Shown: positions 1-4,929 of the stretch, one piece after another | Position numbering within the stretch: position 1 is the stretch's first letter | Layout of the letters: each line of letters starts with the position of its first letter | Assembly (NCBI GenBank): GCA_937927435.1 | Contig: CALBDW010000012.1 | Span: 1-7,409, forward strand | Reading direction: 5' to 3' | Length of the DNA stretch: 7,409 nt | Origin: an uncultured Bdellovibrionales bacterium | GTDB lineage: Bacteria > Bdellovibrionota > Bdellovibrionia > Bdellovibrionales > JAMPXM01 | Position numbers and translations under genes: made by a program | The notes under the pieces: generated by a model | Database searches by the model: none | Told to the model about the DNA's origin: nothing | The model's input: only the letters and a program-made list of their open reading frames with translations

Positions 1-60
1 CTTTGCCACTTGGTTCTACAAGATGATGTTCCTATGTGCCGATGGAAACCGTTAGACGAA

Positions 61-137
61 TGGTCGGGGCGACTGGATTCGAACCAGCGACCTCTTGCTC
101 CCGAAGCAAACGCGCTACCAGGCTGCGCTACGCCCCG
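61..137 (-). tRNA. tRNA-Pro with anticodon CGG
   Basis: Read on the minus strand, this 77-nt stretch folds as a complete cloverleaf. The 7-bp acceptor stem pairs CGGGGCG (137-131) with CGCCCCG (71-65). The D arm contains AGCGCAGCCTGGTAGCGC. The anticodon stem pairs TTTGC with GCAAG around the loop TTCGGGA, which gives anticodon CGG for proline CCG codons. The T arm carries the usual GGTTCGAATCC. The 3' end is discriminator A followed by an encoded CCA at 63-61. The gene is transcribed leftward and the nearest gene upstream on its strand is the rhomboid protease. It appears to be a lone tRNA, and no terminator is visible in the 60 nt after it. All arms are intact, so the call is secure. Confidence 0.97.
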
Positions 138-169
138 ATCCTCGGGAAAAGCATACCGAAGAGATTCGA

Positions 170-198
170 CAGATACCCTAATTTACCGGGCATGGCAA
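170..198 (-). promoter_or_regulatory. Candidate sigma-70-like promoter for tRNA-Pro
   Basis: On the minus strand TTGCCA (198-193) is a 5/6 match to the -35 consensus. It is followed after exactly 17 nt by TATCTG (175-170), a poor -10 that keeps only the first three consensus bases. Initiation about 7 nt further on would leave a 5' leader of roughly 25-30 nt before the tRNA. The spacing is ideal but the -10 is weak. Another TATGCT lies closer to the tRNA without a matching -35. Low-confidence inference. Confidence 0.28.
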
Positions 199-267
199 TA
201 AGTCGCTTTTTCGACGCTCTGAGCCGGATCGGGTGGCGATGAGTGATTTTTAAGCAACGGGACGAGT

Positions 268-290
268 ATTTAAACATGTGTAGTTTAAAT
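268..290. repeat. AT-rich perfect inverted repeat (operator-like)
   Basis: ATTTAAAC (268-275), a 7-nt spacer ATGTGTA, then GTTTAAAT (283-290) form a perfect 8-bp inverted repeat, 23 bp overall. The half-site spacing of about 15 bp between centres resembles binding sites of dimeric helix-turn-helix regulators. It lies between the rhomboid gene end (397) and tRNA-Pro (137), in a gene-free stretch that is otherwise GC-rich. As RNA it would be a weak hairpin without a U tract, so a DNA-level role is more plausible than termination. The protein that would bind it is unknown. Confidence 0.5.
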
Positions 291-299
291 TCGGCGGTC

Positions 300-320
300 G
301 GGAAAGGGATGGGGCGGGGG
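300..320 (+). other. Possible G-quadruplex motif
   Basis: Four G runs of 3, 3, 4 and 5 bases are separated by AAA, AT and C. This satisfies the common G3+/N1-7 quadruplex rule on the plus strand. It sits 9 nt from the inverted repeat at 268-290, downstream of the rhomboid stop. For minus-strand transcription from the rhomboid gene, the G-rich strand is the template. The motif is seen directly; any folding or effect on transcription is inference. Confidence 0.35.
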
Positions 321-396
321 TGCGCCTATTCTGTGCTTAATATTTGAGCGGTAATAGTTCCGGTCCTGGCTCTGATCGTCGGTTAGCGCGGCGGGG

Positions 397-1119
397 TTAA
401 ACCGGAAACCCTTCCGGTGGGGGGAGGTCATCTCCCGGTTCCAATTCTTCCGTAACTGTTTCCCGGACCTCGGCTTCTTTAAACCGCTTCCTATGGAACG
501 CGTAATAGGCAAGGCCAAACAGGATTCCAAGAACGAATCCAATCAAATGCGCGCGATAGCTCACGCGGATTTCGAAGGCTTCAGAAGGCATAAAAATCAT
601 GATGCCGACGCCTAGAGAGCGGAGCAGTCTTTGCTTGAGATTCTTGTGCCGGCTCAAGAGGAAGTAGAGCACCAGCCATGTTCCACCCATCCAATAGACG
701 ACGCCCGAAGCTCCGATGAGGGAGGTCTCGGGCGGATAGGTTGCGAGGACCAAAAAGTTCGTGACACCGCCCAAAAGAAAAGCGGCGAAGGGAAAAACTC
801 CGACACCGAAATACCCGTTTAGAAAATAGCCGAGGATAAAGAAGAGAAACGTGTTCGCCGCGAGATGGCCCAAGTCGCCGTGTGCGAAGATTGTGGTCCA
901 AAGACGCCAGAACTCGCCGTGGTCGTGAACGGCTTTCCACGAAGCGACCATTGCCTCGCCCCCATTGGAGGGATCGTAAAGATAAACGAGGCTCGCCACA
1001 CACAAAGCGAGGGTGGTGAGCGCGGCCGTGAAAAATGCCGATGGACTCGGTTTGCGCGTGAGCCAGGTTTCGCGCACGACTTCGTAGGTTCGGGCGGACG
1101 CGGCGGAGTTTTCGGGCAT
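397..1119 (-). CDS. Rhomboid family intramembrane serine protease
   Basis: This 240-residue polytopic inner-membrane protein belongs to the rhomboid (S54) family, which cleaves transmembrane segments of other membrane proteins. The active-site signature is complete. H80-x4-H85-x3-N89 (HGDLGHLAAN) matches the GlpG oxyanion region, GASG places the nucleophile at S138, and AHLIGF supplies the catalytic histidine H191. Hydrophobic segments are visible at about 30-48, 86-104, 108-127, 134-155, 168-177 and 190-208, as expected for a six-helix core. The N-terminus (1-28) and a proline/acid-rich tail (from about 210) are cytosol-like. A GAGGAGA Shine-Dalgarno lies 11 nt before the ATG. The gene is divergent from the response regulator at 1237 and upstream of tRNA-Pro. 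The substrate cannot be read from the sequence. The family call is firm. Confidence 0.92.
   Translation of the reverse strand: MPENSAASARTYEVVRETWLTRKPSPSAFFTAALTTLALCVASLVYLYDPSNGGEAMVASWKAVHDHGEFWRLWTTIFAHGDLGHLAANTFLFFILGYFLNGYFGVGVFPFAAFLLGGVTNFLVLATYPPETSLIGASGVVYWMGGTWLVLYFLLSRHKNLKQRLLRSLGVGIMIFMPSEAFEIRVSYRAHLIGFVLGILFGLAYYAFHRKRFKEAEVRETVTEELEPGDDLPPPEGFPV
401..418 (-). terminator. Hairpin at the rhomboid gene end, weak terminator candidate
   Basis: On the minus strand ACCGGAA, loop GGGT, TTCCGGT form a perfect 7-bp stem with a 4-nt loop. The hairpin covers the last codons of the rhomboid gene and ends just before its TAA stop (399-397). Only TTAA and then C-rich sequence follows, so it lacks the U tract of an intrinsic terminator. 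It could stabilise the mRNA 3' end or contribute to termination together with the downstream inverted repeat. Low confidence as a terminator. Confidence 0.25.
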
Positions 1120-1236
1120 AACCTCTTCATTCTCCTCGCGATAATGGCCTCAGATAAGGGCGGCGATGTCAATTCAAAGGTCGAGGGGAGCGGTGATCAA
1201 CTGGATTTTCACCTGAAGCGGGCGCATTCTGAACCT

Positions 1237-1650
1237 ATGTTCAAAGACACGGCCCGAATTCTCATCGTCGACGACATGGAGATGGTGCGTTCGCTCGCAG
1301 TCCAGGCCTGCCGGAACTTGGGTTTTAAAGACGTGATTGAGGCCCCGGACGGCTACAGAGCTTGGGATTACTTGATGATGTCCGATCCTCCAGTCGAACT
1401 CGTGATCTCGGACTGGAATATGCCGGGTCTGACGGGAATCGAGCTGCTTAAGCGGATTCGGGAGCACGAAAAATTCAAGGGACTGCCCTTTATCTTGTTG
1501 ACCGCCGAGGCCGAAACCGGGCAAGTGACAACTGCGATCAAGCTGGGCGCCGACAACTATCTATTGAAGCCTTTCACGGCGAACGATTTGCGGCGCAAGA
1601 TCGAGGAAACTTATAAACGTGCGGCCAAACGCAATAATTGGCCGAGCTGA
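1237..1650 (+). CDS. Single-domain CheY-like response regulator
   Basis: This 137-residue protein is a receiver domain with no output domain, so it probably acts by binding a partner, as CheY does. All receiver landmarks are present: the acidic pair D12/D13 (ILIVDDME), phosphoacceptor D59 in SDWNMPG, switch T89 (LLTAE), aromatic switch Y108 and K111 in LKPF. The length matches CheY (about 130 residues). I chose the ATG at 1237 because MFKDTARILIVDD begins directly at beta-1, as in CheY relatives. An in-frame ATG at 1144 would add 31 residues with no domain, and neither start has a clear Shine-Dalgarno. The gene is followed after 14 nt by the AP endonuclease and they may be co-transcribed, although no functional link is obvious. 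No histidine kinase or chemotaxis gene is adjacent, so the cognate kinase must lie elsewhere. Confidence 0.9.
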   Translation: MFKDTARILIVDDMEMVRSLAVQACRNLGFKDVIEAPDGYRAWDYLMMSDPPVELVISDWNMPGLTGIELLKRIREHEKFKGLPFILLTAEAETGQVTTAIKLGADNYLLKPFTANDLRRKIEETYKRAAKRNNWPS

Positions 1651-1664
1651 AGTCGTCATTCATC

Positions 1665-2438
1665 ATGAAACTGGTCACTTGGAACGTTAACGGGCTCCGT
1701 TCGATTCAAAAAAAGAACTTCGCAGGCTGGTTCGCCGAAGAGAAGGCTGATATCGTTTGTCTTCAGGAAATCAAAGTCACGGCTGAAAACGTGGAAGGCG
1801 ATGAAGCGTTATCGCATCCCGGAAAATACAACTCTTATTTCAGTTTCGCTGAAAAGCCGGGGTACTCGGGAGTCGCGATTTATTCGAGGCGCGAGCCGAC
1901 GGATGTCAGGGAAGGTCTCGGGATCGCGGAGTTTGACCGCGAAGGGCGCTGGCTCGAAGCCGATTTCGGCGAGCTCACTTTGATCAATAGTTACTTCCCC
2001 AACAGTCAGAGAGACCATGCGCGTTTGCCGTTCAAACTCGCGTTTTGCCGGGCGGCGGAGAAGCGGTTGGAAGCCTTGAGGACGAAGGGGCGCCAGGTTC
2101 TCATTTGCGGTGACTTCAATATCGCACACAAGGAGATCGACCTTAAGAATCCCAAATCGAATATGAAAAACGCCGGCTTTCTTCCGGAAGAACGCGCCTG
2201 GATGGATCGGTTGATTGAAGAGTTGGGATGGGTCGATACTTTCCGCGAGTTCGAAAAAGGGCCTGGGCACTACACGTGGTGGAGTTACCGGCCCGGGGTG
2301 AGGGAAAAGAACATCGGCTGGCGGCTCGATTACTTCGTCACCAACCCGGAGTCAAAAGATCGCGTTAAGATGGTGACTCATGCTCCCGAAGTGATGGGTT
2401 CGGATCATTGCCCCGTCCGTATTCAGCTCAAGCGTTAA
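1665..2438 (+). CDS. xth: Exodeoxyribonuclease III / AP endonuclease (Xth family)
   Basis: This 257-residue enzyme of the exonuclease III/APE1 family incises DNA 5' of abasic sites in base-excision repair and has Mg-dependent 3'-phosphodiesterase/exonuclease activity. It spans the full family length with every catalytic element: WNVNGLR (N7), LQEIK (metal-binding E35), NSYFPNS (Y110), GDFNIAH (D150 and N152), GWRLDYF (D222) and the C-terminal GSDHCP with the D247/H248 pair. It lacks any extra N-terminal nuclear or DNA-binding extension. MKLVTWNVNG at 1665 is the canonical family start. An in-frame ATG at 1638 would overlap the response regulator and add nine non-conserved residues, so I rejected it. 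The protein is soluble and cytosolic. Xth versus ExoA naming is not resolvable here, but the function is confident. Confidence 0.95.
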   Translation: MKLVTWNVNGLRSIQKKNFAGWFAEEKADIVCLQEIKVTAENVEGDEALSHPGKYNSYFSFAEKPGYSGVAIYSRREPTDVREGLGIAEFDREGRWLEADFGELTLINSYFPNSQRDHARLPFKLAFCRAAEKRLEALRTKGRQVLICGDFNIAHKEIDLKNPKSNMKNAGFLPEERAWMDRLIEELGWVDTFREFEKGPGHYTWWSYRPGVREKNIGWRLDYFVTNPESKDRVKMVTHAPEVMGSDHCPVRIQLKR

Positions 2439-2558
2439 GGCCTTTTAGGAAATTCGCGACGTTTTCGAGGAAATTGCGTTCGCGTTCGAGGAGTTCCTGC
2501 GACAATTCCGACTTCTGTACGCTCTTTCGGTGGTTTCGCGCGACAATCGGAAGCGGCT

Positions 2559-2984
2559 ATGTGGAACGCGAGCGCCTTCGCTATCGCTGTATCCGCCGTA
2601 ATCGGCGGATTGTGGGTCGCCCGGATGGACGTCGAAGAAGCGCGTTGGAATGCTTCAAGCCCTGCGCCGGCCTCCGTGAGTCTTCATACTTCATCTGTTT
2701 CGCTGAATTCGAACGTGGAAGTGATTGCGAGCCGACGCGCGCGCATCGAGCGCCTATTGGAAAATATCGATGCTGTCCGGACCGTTTCTCAGCGGATGAC
2801 GCCCGAGCGGGCCGTCCTCATCGAGATGGTACTCGATGAGATGTCGCAGGAAGCGAAAGAGATGGCAAATGAGAAGGCGCTCGCGAGCAGCGCCACCGAC
2901 GAGAAACTCGCCGAACTTGAATCCGATTTGAACCGTCTGATCGCGATCTTTAGCCGTTTGCTTGAACCCGAACTGAAACTTTAG
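2559..2984 (+). CDS. Hypothetical membrane-anchored helical protein
   Basis: I do not recognise this 141-residue protein. Residues 4-21 (ASAFAIAVSAVIGGLWVA) form one hydrophobic segment, probably a signal anchor. The charge balance (R22 and acidic residues after it) gives no strong orientation signal. A Ser/Ala/Pro-rich linker follows to about residue 50. The remainder (about 56-140) is rich in Glu, Arg, Leu and Ala and looks continuously alpha-helical or coiled-coil. There are no cysteines and no catalytic-looking motif. Codon use matches the neighbours, so the frame appears genuine. The ATG at 2559 is the first start codon in this frame after the AP endonuclease stop and has a weak GGAAG 5 nt upstream. 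The gene ends head-on with the DUF502 gene. A scaffold or envelope role is possible but not shown. Confidence 0.65.
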   Translation: MWNASAFAIAVSAVIGGLWVARMDVEEARWNASSPAPASVSLHTSSVSLNSNVEVIASRRARIERLLENIDAVRTVSQRMTPERAVLIEMVLDEMSQEAKEMANEKALASSATDEKLAELESDLNRLIAIFSRLLEPELKL

Positions 2985-3586
2985 GCGGCGTCTTCCGGTG
3001 GCGTCGAGGTTTTCACCCAGCCCGTGAGCGCCAGTTGCATGCCACGTTCGGCGGTGAGTCCTGTTTCACGGATGCGGTCGCGGGCGACAATCAGAGTGAA
3101 GCCTCCCATCCCGAATGTGAACGGAATGAAGACGGCGACGGAATCGGAAGCGGCGGTTTGCGAAGGCAGATCCTGGAACGAATCGCGCGTCACAAGGCCA
3201 AGGACCTCGATCCCATTCCCTAATTGGACCATCACCACTTTTTGCGAGGCGTGGCGTGATTCTTTATCGGCGAAAATCCGTGTCACGTCCCGAATCGGCC
3301 CGTAAATCGCGCGGATGACGGGCAAGGATTCAAGCTTCGCTTCAATCCATTGCACGAAGGGACGGGTGAAATAGGTGTTCACCAAAACGCCGGCGATGAG
3401 AACCAGGATGAGGGCGAAGATGATCCCGGCGCCAGGAAAACCAAAAATGTTTGGGAACCGCATGCGAAGCGGGGCGGCGAAGAGTCTTTCCACCTGGGCG
3501 ATAATCCAGGTGATCAATGCGACGGTGATGGAAATCGGGAGAAGGGTGAAGAGTCCCTTTAAAAAAAGTCGGTAAATCAAGCTCAT
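2981..3586 (-). CDS. DUF502 family membrane protein
   Basis: This 201-residue protein matches the DUF502 (COG2928) layout. The N-terminal hydrophobic segment carries the family-type GLFTLLPISITVALITW (about 11-27). A second membrane segment follows FGFPGAGII (about 48-70). Then comes the hallmark stretch around E82 with LPVIRAIYGPIRDV, close to the family IP-x-V-R-x-IY pattern. A soluble C-terminal domain contains FIPFTFGMGGFTLIV. The length is normal for the family. The start is well supported by GAGAGG 8 nt before the ATG; two nearby ATGs are out of frame and hit a stop at once. The biochemical function of bacterial DUF502 proteins is not established to my knowledge. Here it is a single minus-strand gene, convergent with the hypothetical protein at 2559 (stops overlap by 4 nt) and divergent from the operon at 3704. 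Confidence 0.85.
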   Translation of the reverse strand: MSLIYRLFLKGLFTLLPISITVALITWIIAQVERLFAAPLRMRFPNIFGFPGAGIIFALILVLIAGVLVNTYFTRPFVQWIEAKLESLPVIRAIYGPIRDVTRIFADKESRHASQKVVMVQLGNGIEVLGLVTRDSFQDLPSQTAASDSVAVFIPFTFGMGGFTLIVARDRIRETGLTAERGMQLALTGWVKTSTPPEDAA

Positions 3587-3703
3587 TTCATCATCCTCTC
3601 AATTTCTACGAAACCATGTCTGAGGAAAAAAGCAACTTGTTTACAGTTCGACTTTGTCTCCCAATCCGGCTACGCTTTGTTTAACCGGAACAGGGGGAAC
3701 GAA

Positions 3704-4474
3704 ATGAAGTTTGCTCGACTCTTCCGCTCGGTTTGCATCGCTATCGGGGCCGTCGTGACGGTTCTGGGAGCCGGCGCCCAAGCCCAGACCCAAGGCAAAG
3801 TTTATATCGTAACCGCGCTTAAAGCGCCTCTTTATTCGGCTCCTGACGAAAACAAGAAGACTCTGACGACTTTGAACCGAGGAAGAAGAGTTCAGGCGGC
3901 GGGGCCGGAGCGAAACGGATTTATTCCACTGCTGACCCGTTCGGGTGGACGGGCTTGGATCAAAGCGAGCGATGTAACCCCCGAAAGAAGCTCGGCAGCT
4001 GCGCCCACTACGGATTCGTCGACACCCAGGCGTCGTTCCAACACCAGCGCGGGCACAAGCGGACCCTTCGGTCTCTATGCTTTGACGTATGACCTGGGGC
4101 TTTCTGCGGGTTCAGTCGGAAGCGTGTCTTATACCGAGGTGAATTTCGGCTTGAACGCGTATTTCTATGAATGGCTCGCCTGGAGAAACGCGCTTTTCGG
4201 ACGTTTTCCCTCCAGTGGAAATTCGGTCTACGGCCTCGATTCGAGCGTTCGGGGTATTCTGAATCTTCCGATGCTCACGGCATTCGCCGGTCCCGGTTAT
4301 CGATTGGCGAACGAGGATTCGAGCGCTCCGTTTTTGGAAGGCGGTCTCATTTTGAAGGTCGGCGGTTTTGCAATCGGCGGCGGTCTCAAATCCATCCTGA
4401 ACTCGTTCGTGAAATCGAACGCATCCGATGATATCCAGTACTTCCTCATCTTGTCGGGAGGCGGAAGTTTGTGA
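3704..4474 (+). CDS. Exported SH3-like protein with C-terminal beta-structured domain
   Basis: This 256-residue protein has a clear Sec signal peptide: positive MKFARLFR, hydrophobic core 10-24, and AQA before Q28 as the likely signal peptidase I site. There is no lipobox cysteine at the cleavage point. Residues 32-92 resemble a bacterial SH3-like (SH3_3-type) domain, with the Y-S-A-P loop, a Thr/Arg strand and RAWIKASDV at the end. Such domains often bind peptidoglycan or peptides in the periplasm. A Ser/Thr/Pro/Arg linker (about 93-119) follows. The rest alternates Gly and aromatic residues (GLYALTYDLGLSAG, AYFYEWLAWRN) and has the look of a small outer-membrane beta-barrel. The start at 3704 is supported by AGGGGGA 6 nt upstream; an ATG at 3677 would add nine polar residues. 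The next gene starts within its stop codon. Barrel topology is inferred. Confidence 0.72.
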   Translation: MKFARLFRSVCIAIGAVVTVLGAGAQAQTQGKVYIVTALKAPLYSAPDENKKTLTTLNRGRRVQAAGPERNGFIPLLTRSGGRAWIKASDVTPERSSAAAPTTDSSTPRRRSNTSAGTSGPFGLYALTYDLGLSAGSVGSVSYTEVNFGLNAYFYEWLAWRNALFGRFPSSGNSVYGLDSSVRGILNLPMLTAFAGPGYRLANEDSSAPFLEGGLILKVGGFAIGGGLKSILNSFVKSNASDDIQYFLILSGGGSL

Positions 4475-4869
4475 GCGGCGCCCCTCGGATCCATTTGGTG
4501 CGGCGGACATCGTTTTCGGCGGCGGTTCAGGAGCCGTCCTCCGGAGGCCGTCGTTCGCGCGCGAAAGGGTTCGGTTACAACTACCGCTTGGAGGCTTATT
4601 TCGAAGGAGAAATCGACCCTCTGACCGGAATGATCATTAACCTGGTTGATATCGACCGCTGGCTTAAAGAATTGACTGATCAGCTCGATCATCGCGTTCT
4701 GAACGAAGTCCCGGCCTTTAAAGGGGTTTTCCCGACGGCGGAGCGGGTCGCGCTCTTTTGTCTGAAGGATCTTGAGGAGAGAATAAAAGCCGGGGGGCAG
4801 AGAGCCCGTGTCGTTAAAGTGCGTCTTTACGAAGGCGATGGCCTTTGGGTGGACGCGTTTGCGACTTGA
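4471..4869 (+). CDS. 6-pyruvoyl-tetrahydropterin synthase / QueD-like protein lacking the zinc site
   Basis: This 132-residue protein has the length and motif order of the PTPS/QueD family, whose members use a zinc site and a Cys/Asp/His set to process dihydroneopterin triphosphate. Recognisable landmarks are FSAA at 15-18, YNY at 36-38, LTGMI at 51-55, LDHRVLN at 72-78 (D73/H74), PTAE at 88-91 and LYEG at 119-122 (E121). The zinc ligands are missing. The family FSAAH reads FSAAV (V19), and the HGHNY pair reads F34-G35-Y36-N37-Y38. No cysteine occurs in the usual nucleophile segment; the only Cys is C97. Classical QueD or PTPS activity is therefore unlikely, and a pseudoenzyme or a protein with a new substrate is more probable. 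The reading frame is intact. The GTG start overlaps the preceding TGA (GTGA) and has GGAGG upstream, which implies translational coupling. Confidence 0.75.
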   Translation: MSGAPRIHLVRRTSFSAAVQEPSSGGRRSRAKGFGYNYRLEAYFEGEIDPLTGMIINLVDIDRWLKELTDQLDHRVLNEVPAFKGVFPTAERVALFCLKDLEERIKAGGQRARVVKVRLYEGDGLWVDAFAT

Positions 4870-4886
4870 AGATTTTGTAACATAAT
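4859..4886 (+). promoter_or_regulatory. Candidate promoter for the FAD monooxygenase gene
   Basis: CATAAT (4881-4886) is a 5/6 match to the -10 consensus in an AT-rich patch. TTGCGA (4859-4864), 16 nt upstream, is a 4/6 match to the -35. Initiation near 4893 would give a leader of about 35-40 nt before the ATG at 4930. The -35 lies inside the end of the PTPS-like gene, and the -10 falls inside the loop of the inverted repeat at 4866-4895. Read-through from the upstream operon is equally possible. Confidence 0.33.
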
Positions 4887-4895
4887 CATCTTCAA
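4866..4895. repeat. 8-bp inverted repeat spanning the PTPS-like stop and the next promoter
   Basis: TTGAAGAT (4866-4873) and ATCTTCAA (4888-4895) are perfect inverted copies separated by 14 nt (4874-4887). The left arm includes the TGA stop (4867-4869) of the PTPS-like gene, and the spacer holds the CATAAT -10 candidate. No T tract follows, so it is a poor intrinsic terminator. It could be an operator covering the promoter of the monooxygenase gene or a stem-loop at the end of the upstream message. Confidence 0.45.
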
Positions 4896-4929
4896 TGGTG
4901 TTGGCCGACGGGTGATAAAATCGCTGAAT

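Noticed and set aside
1..60. A possible second tRNA or gene downstream of tRNA-Pro
   Set aside because: No cloverleaf, start codon with a Shine-Dalgarno or terminator could be found in these 60 nt on either strand.
10..242. Two plus-strand reading frames across the tRNA, reading RLDSNQRPLAPEANAL and GATGFEPATSCSRSKRATRL
   Set aside because: They are translations of the antisense strand of tRNA-Pro. Peptides of this kind are a well-known annotation artefact, and no independent coding signal exists outside the tRNA.
581..1003. Alternative frames across the rhomboid gene
   Set aside because: They are Arg/Ser-rich shadow frames typical of GC-rich DNA. The rhomboid frame has complete active-site motifs.
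1141..1172. Promoter for the rhomboid gene: a perfect TTGACA on the minus strand (1172-1167) and CATTAT (1146-1141)
   Set aside because: The -35 is perfect, but the spacer is 20 nt, beyond the normal 16-18. No better -10 sits at the right distance.
1144..1236. N-terminal extension of the response regulator from an ATG at 1144
   Set aside because: The 31 extra residues have no domain character and no Shine-Dalgarno, and the receiver fold starts exactly at the ATG at 1237.
1709..1715. A AAA AAG slippery heptamer in frame in the AP endonuclease gene, as in dnaX
   Set aside because: The -1 frame stops after 11 codons, the element is at codons 15-17 where a truncated product would be useless, and I saw no stimulatory structure. 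Chance use of Gln-Lys-Lys codons is the simpler explanation.
3560..3566. U UUU UUA slippery heptamer in frame at codons 7-9 of the DUF502 gene
   Set aside because: It encodes Leu-Phe-Leu of the hydrophobic N-terminus and is easily explained by membrane-segment composition. There is no evidence for a functional alternate product.
3638..3676. Promoter for the operon at 3704 built on TTGTTTACA near 3638-3645
   Set aside because: No acceptable -10 hexamer occurs 16-18 nt downstream. A promoter must exist in this gap, but I cannot place it.
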